From Pelargonium tetragonum (Eukaryota > Streptophyta > Magnoliopsida > Geraniales > Geraniaceae): a DNA stretch of 64,000 bases. The stretch spans positions 1 through 64,000 of the forward strand of contig JAYMTL010000078.1 of NCBI GenBank assembly GCA_036897445.1, written 5' to 3'. The stretch's first letter is position 1. Each line of letters begins with the position of its first letter. The notes beneath the pieces are model-generated. The model was not told the origin of the DNA and ran no database searches. It saw only the letters and a program-made list of their open reading frames with translations. Both the position numbers and the translations under genes were made by a program. Below are positions 25,101 through 38,600 of the stretch, piece by piece.

Positions 25101-28100
25101 CTTTTTAGGTATGAATATGTTCATAAAGAAAAAACTTTTTAGGTTATAGTGCACAATTTCGTATCTACAAGCCAAAAGCCCCTAGTTCCTATTCCGAATA
25201 GAGACTTAACTTATAAGAGTTATAGGGGATTCGAGGGGCATTACATATTTCGAATTATCGAAGCAGTTTCTCACTGGCAAAAAGCAAGAGAAACCCGGGT
25301 TCTTAAAGCCCCGCGCTTTAAGTCAGTAAGCTGGATTTTCTTGTATTCTTATATTTGTCCTTTTACGAATCCTAAACTTTATATTATCGCAGACCCCCTA
25401 CTTTATCTAAGGTATATTTGTTATTTGAACCCCTCTTTATATACTGGATTATAACCTTGTCCTAGCAAAAACTCTTGTAAGGGATACAAGGGCAGCCCTA
25501 AAATGAGTACTGGAGTACCTGGTCACAAAAGAAAAAGAGTTGAACAAGCTTATTCCTTTTATTTTAAAACCCCTCAAACTCCTTTTTAGATATTTGTCTG
25601 GTTTGCGTAAGTAATAAGTAATAAGGAGTTTTGGGTCCTACGATAACTCTAAATCCATGCTGCAAGCCCTGTGGGTAAAGTTTCTTTTTTAATAAGCAAC
25701 CTCCGCTTCTAATAGCTCTAGCCTTAGCTGAGTTTTCATTGTTATAGCCCAATAGGATTCCACAAAGAATTGACAGCTTAGGGCCCCGCTACCTTAATGT
25801 AAGAGTACTCGACCTAGAAAGTCCTGTATAGAATATAGAATGTCCTATACAATCACATGAATTTTCTTTTCAGAAGAGCCTGCGACCTATAGGATAAATC
25901 CAGTAACTGCAGGTTTCAATTTTCAATATTGACTTTCTTGTAAGTAAGAGAGCTAAACACGAATAAATTTCTAAATCCTGCGACTCGAAAGACCCTACAA
26001 ATGACCAGATCTTCGCATAGAACTTCTAAATGGCTACGAAGCAGTTTATCCATAGGCTAAAAATTAGAACTAGACAAGAATCTCGATTTTAACCTTGAAA
26101 CCTATGTAACTCAACTCTACATATAAATTGACTCTGAAAAAATGATTTGAACTGGCTTCAGTTAGATTTTGATTTGTCGGATGTAAACTCGATTAAAGTA
26201 GATAGTAAGTTAATATAAGGCCTCCAGCAGTATATGTCACTTAAAAATCCCAGATACAATAGTAAGGTTTTGATTCAAAACCCTTTATCTAAGCAATTTT
26301 CATTCCTCCTTTTGTAGCTACTGAGGGAGTCCGCTCACCAGTATCAAAAGAGTAAGGCTGATTGATTAATCTAGTGTTTGGAAGGTCTAGGAATTCTATA
26401 TAAAAACTAAAAAAGAGGACCAACTACGCTTACGAACTTCTGATGCCCCCTTTTTTAAGAGTTATAAGCTTGTTCTGAGTTCTTGTTATACCGCTTTTTA
26501 TTTATATTACAGTATGCCCTTGAAGGGAGAACCTTATATACTTTAAGAAAACTTCAAAGCCAAGTTATCCTATATCAAGACTTCTGGCCCAAGTTTACTC
26601 CCGTATGCAACTGCGGAATTGCTATAGAGTTCCTAGACTAAGCAATCCTCTGCGCTTTATAGAATCCCTATGTCTCTACAGGAAGATTTTTTTAATGCTA
26701 TACTAAACTCGTCAAAAATTCTAAGTATTCCGTTGCATATAGCACAAGCCCCTGTACTTATAAAGTATTCTCTACGTTTTAATGTTCCCTGTCTAATTAA
26801 AGCTAGTCCTAGTCAGTGTGCTCTATAGTTTTTTAGATTTTGAGTTTTAGTGGGAGTAATATTCACAGTCTCTCAAAAGCTTGGGCATAACTTGCTTTTA
26901 TTTAGGACAGGAGCCCTCTTCCCGTTTAGTGCTCCGTCAATCCAAGTAATCAAGACAACAAGAAAGATTAATTTTTTTGAGAAAACCTTGTCACTTAAGG
27001 ATTTTTATAATGGTTTGGAAGTCCTTGCCTTTTTATTTTAGTTAATAGAAGGGTGCCCTTTTGTTAAATCCAGTAGCATAAATTTCTCGGTATTGTTCGA
27101 ATCGAGGGAGCTCTTTATTTATCTCTCATAAGTGTGAAGTTACGATTTTGAGCTATCCTTCGAAACGGAAATTAAAGATAGAGCTGGAGTCGAGGATTCT
27201 GGGATGGGATAGTAAATGTAAAGTCGTTGAGAATTTGGGAGTATTAACTTATAGTTTAAGAGACTTCGAAGAAGAACCTACTCAGTAACCAGACTTAAGT
27301 CTTTAGCGCACACGCTTTGAAATGGGTGCAACGTTTTTGTTTTTTCGTACCTAATTTAAGGCTCCCGCGATTTTCTTATTTTCCCATTACCTTTAATGTT
27401 TAAAACAAAAGAAATCTCCTTTCCTTTTTTAGGCTTTTTTTTAGATAAAGAGCTGTTTTCCCGTTTTCCTAAAATTACTTTACGTATTATAAAAATATAT
27501 AATAAGTTAAAAGAGGCTAGCATAAGGGGTCCCTTAAGGGTGTTTGTAACTTATATAGAATAAAGTGGTTTGGATTTATGGATACAACATACCTTTGGAT
27601 CGACTCCCAGAAAAAGGGTAATTTTTAGATAATACCCTAAGATATCCAAATGAGGATAAAAATTCTGTAGATAAATATAATTTTTATGTGAAAAAGGACT
27701 CCTTCTTTAGATTCTATGGTTTGCTTTAAAGTGTTACAAAACTATAGAGCATTAACCGGCAAAGCTCTAAAAAATTCAAGTTCCAATCCAACCAAGAGCA
27801 ATACCTAAATTACCTTAATTTTTAGACTGCTTTCAAAGTCCAAATTTATATGAAATAAGAAATGAAATGTTAATTTCTAAGAAGACTGTAATTTAAAATT
27901 CTAGATTTCCGGCAAAACGACTTTTAGAACTAAACTTATATCTTGTGCTGTACCAAACACCAGGGATCCTTATTTCATAAATTTCAATTTCGTATTAGAA
28001 TTTTAGGTTATAGTATCCTTTAAAAATACAGGAAATGTAGGTAATAATATTCTTGCTAAACTTATCTAACCCCCGCTTTTGTCTTCGAAAAAATTCTTTC

Positions 28101-30600
28101 TCTTGTAAAAACTTCGGTTCTATCTCAATTAGTTGCGCCCTAAATTATTACAACCTAGCGAGGCAGCAAGCCGCAACTGCTTGGTATTAGCTTATTAAAA
28201 AAGGGAGCGGTCTTGGAGTATTCCTTTAATATTCCTAAATTAGTATTATCTATGTCTGAAAAGTCTTTGTTCAGTATCCTGCTGTACTTGTTTCTCGAAG
28301 ATTTGCTTTAAGATTACGAATTACTATCTACAATATACTGCAATCTGCAAAAACTTGAAAGTGGACGCATTTTTTACGTTTTATAAGGGGCAATCCATTT
28401 AGTTACTTCCACAAAAGAGTGGAAATATACAAAACGAAGGTTTTTGCATGAAAATAACACCAATTTGGATTTACTACGGATTTTAATCTTGATATCCTAT
28501 GAGTTTCTGGTATTCCTTTTACAAAAATTCCCACTTTTAAAGATAACTAGTGTAACGCAAGAGTTTAGTAGATAACTTTTAGGAGGAAAAAAAAGAAAGA
28601 GAGTAACGAGTGTCCATTTCTTATTTTTTTTAAAACCTGGAGGAAATACTACGAAAATTTTATTTATGTTTTGCTTTCTTAAAAATTGTAAGGCTTAAGG
28701 TCTTATAAAAGAGCCAGGTTGCCTATTACGAATCGCTTTTGTACTTCATTTTGTTTTTATAGGATTTGAAAAACCTTGTATATTTCACTAGAACTTAACT
28801 AGAGCCTGCTGCTGACTTATAAGGTTACTCTCAGTACTTTACTAAAATCTTTTATTTGCCTTCGAATTAATAAAAGAGGGGGTTATTATTAACAAAGGAT
28901 CCGTTCAGGTTGAATACTTGTGAAAAATTTAGTCATAGGTACCAAAAGAAAAGGCTATCCATAGTAATAAAGGAAGATTCTTGTGAAAGAGAACTTCCTT
29001 GGGCCTTTAAAATTTTTGCGTAAGTAGATAATTTTTCGGTAGACTTATACACGCGGCGGGTTGATAAAACAAGGATTTCCATACCCCCATTACTCTTAGT
29101 CCAAAGAATTAGGATTCCTCTTATAACGAACCCAGCAAAAGCTTTCTTTAATAAGAGACCCTACCAAGGGAAACTCCCAAAACAAAATATTACAAAAAAG
29201 AGAATCCTTATTTACTTTTTTTATTATATGTATTTCTTATTGTAATTTGGTTAAAAACCCCTCAAAGAGCCCTGTATTGAGTAGTTAGTACTTTTGGAGA
29301 ATGAGTCTAAGCCCCTCATAAGGTAAGTTAAGGCTCTTAATTTCCTGCAGTATACTTTACCCTACAATACCCACTTTGTCAAATTTTAATGCCTGGCAGC
29401 ACTTTTTGCACTTAAAAAGTTGTATCCACTTTGTTTTACTTCCAAGACTAAAAGAGACTAATATAGAGAAATCAGGGGATGCCATTAACACAATAGGAGT
29501 CCCTTGCTAGAGTTTCCCCCGGCCTTAAAATTCTTTTACATTGTTTTAGTTTTTGGTAGAAGCTCTTAATTCACAAGTGGTATACGGCGTACCCATTGGA
29601 AACCTTTGTTTTTGTTGAGTCTCAAAATGGCGTATAAAAAGAACCATGGCCTGCTTTCACCTGGAATATTTTACAAAAGTAACTTACTTATAAAGTAAAA
29701 AGTAGTGAAAGACTCTTGGACAGTCGGAATTAGTAGAACAAGCTCATAAATTTTAGTTACTGCGTCAATTAAGAGGCATATTCCCTTGGGTTACATCCTC
29801 TAAATTAGTATAATCTTTTACTTATATTAGTTATTTCTCTGGCTTTTTACTTTTAGTGAGTCATTTTATAACTTGATTAAGTAAGAGCTAAAGTAAAGTA
29901 TAGAATCGCAAGAATCAGAGACTCTTATGTCACTTTGTCAGAGAAACCCCTTAGATCTTGATGCCCTGGGTTATTTACATAGAAAATCTTCTTCATGTGC
30001 AGCTTTAGCAGAATTTCGACTTATAGCACCCCTAAAAAAAGAGGTATTAACAAAACGGAGCTCTTGCTAGAAAAAAAGGGTAACCCGTAAAAAAAAGTAG
30101 GTGTAGTTTTCAGAGAGAGAATAAGCTTCTTTAGAAATACGAATTCATAATTGGAACTTGTTTATCAGCTAGACCTAGAGACGTATTCTTACACATTGAA
30201 CGTAGGTTATAATATATCTTATAAGATCAAAAGCCTCCTTTTCTAGGAAACCCTGTCAAAGTACTTTTTGTATGTCGCAAAAAAGTAAGCGAGATTACTT
30301 ATACGGAACGGAAAAGACTCATTTCAGTCTTTAATTAATGGGTTTTTTTGTAAAACACCTGCCTTGAAAGAACACAGTTGCGAAATTCTTACTTTGTATA
30401 AGCGGAGTTTAGTAGTCTTTTTATTATGATAAAAAAGTGTAGGCTATATCCGTTACAGATTAGTATACCCTTTAAGAGAAAACTTACAAGCCGGTTAGAG
30501 AAAAAGTCCTAGTCGTAATGTAAAATAGAATAGTACCGTAGCGAGATATTTATAGCTAGTTCTCAAGTTTCTTTCTCTTGTTTTCATTTTAATGTATACA
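25100..30600. other. Gene-free, palindrome-dense tract
   Basis: A 101-codon plus-strand frame (25149-25454) is the longest here. Its product is aromatic-rich with no recognisable domain and runs through several GC clusters, so I treat it as spurious. Clear clusters include AGGGGTCCCTT (27525-27535) and GGGTAACCC (30078-30086). Nothing else is recognised. Confidence 0.6.
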
Positions 30601-30618
30601 AATTTATAAGCATGGCAA

Positions 30619-30641
30619 GACCTTGTAGCTCGTGAGGATAG
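30619..30641 (+). pseudogene. Weak tRNA D-arm-like sequence
   Basis: GACCTTG, TA, GCTC, GTGAGGATA, G fits the start of a tRNA (acceptor, T8, A9, D-stem 5' strand, D loop with GG), but the D stem is not closed and no anticodon or T arm follows. The same bases also resemble a conserved small-subunit rRNA core, so the reading is ambiguous. Confidence 0.13.
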
Positions 30642-31968
30642 CTTTTCTTTAAATTTCCTCGCCGGTAGTAATTTAGAGAGCTAAAGTTTAGTCTTTTGAA
30701 ACTCATTTTAGTGTATTTATTTGTGTAAAAAGAAGTCTAAGGTAAAGCCAAGGTTGTTTTTCTTGAAATCCAGGGGTCCTTTTCAGGTGGGCCTCTTTAG
30801 TGGTAAGTTTTGAGGTATGTAATAAATAGAAAAGGCCCGTCTCTTACTAGAGTCCCAAAAAGTAAAGAATAGTCAGTAGTCAAATAGAAATTAGAGTTAT
30901 ACTCTTATAAAAACCAAAGTAGTTACTCAGTATATACAAGAACTCTAATTTTTCAAAAGCGGAGCTCTAAGGGTTTTTTGAAATAACGAAAGAGTCTTTC
31001 ATTTTTATGTCTCAAGCATTACCTAGTTAGCAAGTAAGGGGAGGAATCAAGTCCTATATTAAGTATAAGAGAGCTCATCAAACTTATGGGAATATGGATA
31101 AAGTCTAAATTTTTAGTTATATATCCTAAATTTCACTTTTCAGTAAAGCATTCTTAGCTCAAGTTCTTTTTTTTTGTAAAGGCTATTCTATACTTCTTTT
31201 TTCTGACCTATAGTCAAAGTAAAAAGAAAAATCTAACTATTCTTTCAAATAAAGTAAAGAAATAGTTAACATTCTACTATTAGGTGTGGGTCTAACTGGG
31301 TTGCCCTTTCCTATTAGACAATTGAAATTTGTTAAATAAAAAAAGGGCCCACGGAGTTATAATATTCATAAGGAGTCCGACCTAAGTTCAAAAAGTTTGT
31401 AGAAATTCCTTATTTTGTAGGCAATAGGTTACGAAGTAATTAAAGAAATTCCATTCTACCTCAAGCTTTTTATTGCTAAAATTCCCTTTGTATTTGTATT
31501 GGCGTACAGGAGCCCCCGTATCCTTTTTTTAGGTAGTATGCATGATTTTACACAATTTCCTGTACACTTGTTTATAAAATAAAAAAAATGATAGTTATAG
31601 AGCTAGGATAACAATAAGAAAATGCTCCTTATAGCCGAATAGCCGAAGTTAGCCAAGGCAAATCACTTAGACTTTGATACTGCTCGTTATAAATAAAAGG
31701 GGCTTTCAGAATTAGTAAAATTTTTTAGGTGTTTATAAGATCCGGTATAGGAATGTGCAACCCCTAGTAAAGTTCCCGAAAACAGCAGTCCTTTGTAGTG
31801 ATTCGGTTACTTTGAAATTGTTAGTTTTATAGTAATAGGGAGTTCCCTCTAAATTCTAGGCAATTTTTGTAAAGTTAAAGTAATCTTACTCCGCCGTAGA
31901 AGCTCAAAACCTAAATTCTTTAACAAATTTTATGGAGACGTCAGTATTAACAAGACCCTTGTTTATTA

Positions 31969-31981
31969 GGGGCGGCGCCCC
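31969..31981. repeat. Pure G/C hairpin of 13 bases
   Basis: GGGGCG (31969-31974), one G, then CGCCCC (31976-31981) form a perfect six-pair stem with a single-base turn, too tight to fold as such but fully palindromic. Thirteen consecutive G/C bases are exceptional in this AT-rich window. Confidence 0.7.
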
Positions 31982-34900
31982 AAGTGCTATATATTCAGAA
32001 TTATACCAACCTAACTAAACTTTCTTTCCTTGGACTGGGCCGAGAGATGCAAATAAAAAAGTCCCTGAAGAGTCTATAAAGAGTTTTTTAAAAGCTTCAA
32101 GGTGAGAAATCTCTTTCAATCTTCAATCAATATGTTTAACCTTACAAAGGACAAAATTAACGAGAATTGCTTGCCCTTACAGTGGCAGCGCGGTAACCCC
32201 CTTTTTAAGTGTACATCTATTAATCACATCATACCTAATAAAAATTCAGCTTTGACTAAAAATTGATTCTAGAATTTCAATTTTGTCAGCAATTTGCTAC
32301 TTGTACACGGATCCCAAATTGATCTAATCAATAACAAAGTATCTAATAAACCCTACCGACTCTTAGTTAAGTGAAGAAGCTTCGCTTGCATAATGCATAA
32401 ATTCACAAATTAAAGCCTTAGTTTTGGTACTAAAATTTAAACAAGGGGGCTTGCTAAATCCAGTCGAGCGGGTTTTCTAAAAAGCCTCTTTACTCTTTAC
32501 CTAATTTGAAATAAATCTAAAGTTATCTTAGCAATTAATTCCTTATTCGTTTCACATAAATCTGAATCTGACTTTTGCCATATAATTAGCCCTTCCTTAT
32601 TTTTATAAATAATATTATCAACCTTTTACTCGTAAGCATGCTTGCTTTATACTTTTTTAGGTTCCCAGCAACCCTGGAGTATTTATATCTAGGTTTCATT
32701 TTATATATATAGTACAAACACTCTACTAATGACATATTTTCCGATATATACTCTGTAATAGAAACCTCGAAGGATTCTCCTTAAATACAAATTCTTTTCC
32801 TTTCCGTGACAAAAGAGCTCCTTTAGGTAGGAAAGCTTACGTCCTTTATTTTCAAGTAAATCCCTTGTTTTCAGTTTATTTCTGTCGCCGGACTTTTCTA
32901 TTACAAAAAGAGCGAGGCTGTTACAAGCAAAAGCAAGAATACCTCAGAAAATCTATCTCAAAACTAAATGACATTTTTTAACCACCAAGGATCTTGACAT
33001 GCACCTGGTATATGATTCTCTGGGAATCTGACAAAGGATATACCTATACCCTGCTCTAGAAATAAAAGTCAAAATCTAACTTCAGTGCAAAACCACAAGA
33101 CTTTAGTAAGGGCTGCTGCTGCTTTAGTACCCTTTTTTTGTTAGACTTATACTTGTCAGGAGGATTTTGACAAAAGTAATTTATAGCACACCAAACAAAA
33201 GGAGCTTAAATATGTTAAGACCTTATAATGTCAGCACAAAGCCCACCCGGGCCCCCTGTTATTTGATATTTTTGAGGTTGAGGAAAGATTATATTGTTAT
33301 ACTGTCAAGGGTCCCCTTATTCCAGCGGGCAGCCAAGGTATTACAATTACTATAATTATATCCTCTTTACTTTCTGTATCTGATTTATACTAAAGTAGTG
33401 GTAGTTAATTAGTTCCTGAGTTATCCTATTACATATCAGAAATTAACTAGATTTTTCGAGGGTACTAGCCCCTTAAAGGGGTATACAAGAAGCTCCAGGA
33501 AGCATTAAAGAAAATTTTTATGATCTTATATTGAAGCCCTTAGAACCTATTGACTTCAGAGATCAGAGATAGGAAGCTTCTCTAAAAATTATCAGATAAA
33601 GATTAAGTTTTTTAAGCATGCCGCCCAAGATAAAATATCTTATCCATTCCTTTATAGGGGCCGTGGGCTTTCCCTTTAGCTTCCCTTTGAAAGCGGGCAC
33701 AGTAGCTGGCTCCCGTCTATATTTATATTCTTTAGTTACAAGAGGAAAAAGTCTATCCTCACTAGGTGAGTCTGTAAAAAGCGTACTATAATTATCCCAA
33801 GGAAGATACCTTAGGACCCCCCGACATCCTAAAATTAACAAGACCTTTAATCCTGGCATACACCAGGAATTTGTCTAATACTTTTCGTTATTTATAAAGA
33901 AATTCCAGAATCCTTCTATTAAAGTTATAGACTCAGTAGGAAAAAGCGCAGCTTGTAGCTTCAAAACTCTAAGACTTAACTATACATATTTGCGGGTAAC
34001 TAAAATAGAAAGGCTAATTTGAGTACTGATTCATGATAAGAAGTTCCTTTAACTAACCGAAAGCAGAGGAACAACAGACTAAAAAGAGTACCCGAGTAAT
34101 TTTTATTACACCCTTTAGCCTTAGTTTCATAGAACTTCCCAGACAGTAAAGTACTTGAAAATCTTTGGGAACAAGAGTAAAAAGTCAAACCCCTCTTTAT
34201 TATGTCATATTTAACTTAGGCCTGGGACTAGAAAAACTCCTGATAAAAGAATTCCACCCTGTCCTGTACCTGTATAAGAGTCTCCCCTAATCCGAAAAGG
34301 AAACCCAATTAAACCAAATTCTATTGGGCCAAAACCTTAAAAAAGGAACTATAGCTACATGCTTTTAGATTAGAGATAGAGATAGGCCTCAAGACTTTAA
34401 AGCAAGGCGTATACCTAAGTTCAAAAAACCTTAGCCAGGGTTGGAAGTAACAAGGGGCTCTTTAATATAAACCCCGGGGGATACTTAACTCGGAGGCCCT
34501 TTTATTTAGTAAAATACTCTTTCTTTAAAAGGCACAAATTCGTTTACTTGAATTTAGGGGCTTTTATTGTACATATTTTTCCCACTAGGGCTAGACCTCT
34601 GCGAACCTGCAAGGGACTTTTTGTACCACCCTCGTTTACTAAAGTAACTAGTACCCAACACTTCTTTTTAAACCTCTGAAATGCCATAAAATTTTCTAGT
34701 TTACAAGTTCTATATCAAAGGCCTGCACACAAACTCTTTCTTAAATTAAACAATGCGAAGTGCCCCACAAAGCGCAGACCTGGGGGGAGCTTCCCGGGCA
34801 TGCTAAAAAACCTGAAAAAAACTCTAGTAAGTGCTATTGTAGCCCCTTTCTTTTTATTGCTAAAGCTTCAGAGATTAAGAGCTTGCAATCTAATTTCCAA

Positions 34901-35199
34901 TTTCGTATATTTGTTCTAATTAATAAAGAATCTAAAGAAAAAGTCTCTCTAAAAGCGGTCAATTTGGAAGAGTTTGTATAAGACAATCCTAATTTATAAA
35001 TAAAAATTCCAGTAAGGGTACTCCTAACATTAAACAACATTAAGAAAAGAGCCCGGATTGCTCTATATATAATAGACTGAGCTTCCCTATAAAGGAAGTG
35101 GAGCAAGAGCTACTAAAAAAATGTTAGGGAATAAGGGTTTTGCCTTGATAAGGCGGATTCAATCAGTTTCTACCAATATCGCAGAAATTCCATACGAGC

Positions 35200-35640
35200 C
35201 CACCTTATAGACAAAAATTTTTCTTATCGACTTCTTTCTTACTCTCTATCTGCACACCCTAGAGCGAGGCTCTTACTTTGTATTTGTATCTTCTTAACAG
35301 CTATACTTAGCTTGATAGGGCCTGGACTCTTCTGTATCACCGTAATACGTTAGGGTTCCCTGCAATTACTGTACTGCCAGGAGTTGTAGCCTATTGTAGT
35401 ATATCTATAGTAATGTATTAATTTTATTGTATTACTCTACTTTTATTAGTCTTATTAGAAAGTAACTTTAACCCCTTTCGATTTAATCTTTCTTTTTCTA
35501 TTTTCCTAGCCTTTCGAAACTCTTTACTGAGGAATATTCTTTATTCATTTACATCTATACAAAGTATCTATCTATAAGGAAGAACGAGAGCCCTATACTA
35601 TAAGAATACAAACTAAACAAAAAACTTCTTAAGAGTGTAC
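35200..35640. other. Palindrome-poor patch, no gene
   Basis: The sequence is CTCTT/TATTA-rich and lacks the usual GC clusters except near 35352. It resembles the patches at 18.4-18.8, 41.9-42.1 and 54.6-55.0 kb in word use. I did not find a long shared repeat among them by eye. Confidence 0.45.
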
Positions 35641-38600
35641 CAGCTACAAGAGCCCCGAAGGATTCCGAGTAAGACTAAAGTACAAACTTGTAATATTTGC
35701 TTAACAAATCCGTAAGAATACCTTAATTAAGGGAATATTAAAGGCTTACCGCCCTTGTTCTGCTGGTTTTTGAAACTCGTTACTTAAAAGGTATAATTAT
35801 CCTTCAGTCCTAAGTTAAGGTAGCTCTTAATAAGGGAAGGGGTAAGAAAGTTAAAACAATAGGAATGATTTTTACATACTTTACGTAAAGGGTCTACAGC
35901 TATCAAGACCCCTAAGACAGGCATCGCTGAGAAGACTATAACAACTAAGACCTTACTCTCATTTTCCTTTTTTGCGGGAATTTCATTTTTAATTCTTTTT
36001 TTTTCTCCTTGATGTAAATAAGCCTAGATATTTGTATTTTCTGGAAAGCCTCTTATAACTTATCTGTATTAAGATTAAGAATATACCTTCAGGTACTACT
36101 TACATTAATTTTAAGAGTTAAACCCTATACAAGTTTACTATTATCTACGTAGATTAGGAACGCTTAGTTGACTCCATAACATGGGAAAGTCTCCTTACAA
36201 AAAGACTAAAGGAATTTCTTGGCTTTTCACAGTTTCCATATGGATTTGAGGGATACTTGTGGTAATAACTATAAAATTTAAGGCATTTTCAAAAAACGGG
36301 GACTCATCCTAGGCAACTTAGGTTCCTTAAATATTAATAAGAGTATTGGACTTAGGAACCCCCAGGTTGGTTTGAAGAATTTAAGCATAAAAGTACCTTT
36401 TATTTACGGACACAAGTCTCCCCATAAGTTACTCTAACGCTCCCTTCTCTATAACTATTAAGAGAAATTTCCGGTTTTTTAACTTGCTGCTATACAGGCT
36501 AAGAAATAAAAAGACCTTATAAGTCTATAAATTCTGTTTATCGGAGCTTGAAATTAGAAATGAAAAGGGTCTCTACCCCTGCTTTTAGTTAGGTTAATAA
36601 GATATCTCTACTTTACAATTGTTGCTTTCTTGAAATAGAGCAGACCCACTAAGGGGATCCTTGTCTGTTTAATAGGGTTTTGTACTTTGTGGAGGGGAGG
36701 GTGCCCTTTTCATTTAATGCGGATTCAAAAATGCTTATAGGTTCGTAGAATTACCTGTAAAAAAGTAACTTAGATTCCTTGTGAAAAAGGGGGCTAACTG
36801 TATTTGTAATGAAGATGAACGAAAGGAGCTCCTTTTCTTATTGGGTATCCCAGTTTAGTAATTTGTGTATATAAGTGCGAAAAGACATTCGCTTTTTTAC
36901 CCGAGGGGTTATTAGCGTTTGTTGGTTTAAGAGGAACCCTTGTATAAACTAAAAAGGAAAGCTTTTAAGGGGATATTTTTATACTTATACTAAGAAAATA
37001 AAGACTCCTTGCGCACTATTGCTATACCCTCTAGAATCGGCTTTGTTATTTCCTATATTTACCTACAAAGGACATAGTGGACGTTTAAAATGAAAAAGGG
37101 AATATTATACTTAAGAGTAAAGTGAAATGTAGGGTGTCAGATAAACGTATGTATACTGGGATAGGTGACTTCTTTAAAATTTTTTATAGTAAGTATTCGT
37201 TTTAATCTACTGGATTTCAAGGAATTATTAGACCTAGAGCCAAAAGGGTACAATTAAGTAATATTTAAGCTTTTTAGGGTTATAGAAATACTAAGAATTA
37301 CTCGAATGGGTAGAGCTCTTACCCTGCGCTTACTCCTTTATTTGTTAACTCTATGAAAATGAAATTCTGGTACCCTCGTGAATAAATAAGCAATCCTAGT
37401 AAAAGAAGTATCGCCGACTCGTTTGACAAAGCAGGACCTCCTAATAAGCTTCATAAGCTAAGGAGTCCTATTTTCTTATTACACCTAATTAAAGAAAGCC
37501 CCTAAGTTATAGGCATTTATTATAAAGATCCGGAATTTTTAAAGGTAGTTTTCTGAAGTATTTAAGTAAACCTGTAGCTCTTAATTACGCTCTATTATAA
37601 ATTGCGGATTCTTGAGCTTTATCTTGTTTCATTCATATTCATCAAAAAAGGAAGATTTTAGCTTCTTAACTTAAAAGGGAGAATATAAACGAGTGGTTGA
37701 TAAAGAATAGGGTAAACCCTAGGAGTAAAGTGCCTTTATCTTCACCGGGGTCGGGCAAACCTGTACTTTGTGAGGGAATTCTAATTGAAAAGATCTATAT
37801 CCGGTTATAGGAGCCTCATATAGCCTCGCTTATAAGTGACTTGACAGCGAGTTGATTTTTTTTGCTTTTTATTATCAAAAAATTTTCTTTTATATTTATA
37901 TGAAGTAGGGTTTATACAAGAACCCGGTTACGTAACTATATACGCTATAGACTTGACTTAGGCAAGTGCCTGCTAAAGAGTCTCGAGTAGCTAACATTTT
38001 TTTATCAAAACCCTGGATCTTTTTGTTATGTATGTTTCCCAGTAAATAAAGCAGGGGCTTGTTTAAATCTTATACTCCTTTGCCCCACAGCGGGCCTTCC
38101 GGATACGGCTGAAGAAAGACTTACTTAGGCTTAGGAGAGTCCTGTTTCCTAACTAATAATGAGTCATTTTCCTTTAAATAAAGGTGTTAGACCGTAAAAC
38201 TCGGATCTATTAAAAGCTTTTAAAGGGTTTTAGTACTTATTAATTAACTAAATTAACATTTTCTACTTTCTTTATTCGTCAATATTTTAAGAGGGGTACT
38301 TACTTGAAAGGGATAGCTACTCATTTAAAAATTTGTTGTCTAAAAAAGGGCCTTTCTATGAATAAGGAAGGATAAAACTTAATTATTATCGTAAACTAAA
38401 GGGCCTGTTACGTTGTGAACTTAGCCAACAGAAACAAATGAACGTCAAAATCTATACCTCAACAAAGTTGCCATTAACATTCGGGATTTCTTGATTAAAG
38501 CCTTTTACTTAAGTTTTATAGCTATTGTAGAGGAGCCGGGTTACCCTAAGGAGTTCAATACCCCAAAATATCTTACTATACCCATAGGATTCCTGTTTAA

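Larger units (their letters stand above)
30600..35200. other. Gene-free, palindrome-dense tract
   Basis: Frames of 98 codons (33563-33859, minus), 90 codons (34834-35106, minus) and 73 codons (34760-34981, plus, overlapping) have no recognisable content. The GC clusters are unusually strong here, for example the G/C 13-mer at 31969-31981 and CCCCGGGG at 34472-34479. A triplet run CTGCTGCTGCT occurs near 33114. Confidence 0.6.

Noticed and set aside
25149-25454. 101-codon plus-strand open frame
   Set aside because: It runs through several GC clusters and its product is low in recognisable content; no neighbour or start signal supports it.
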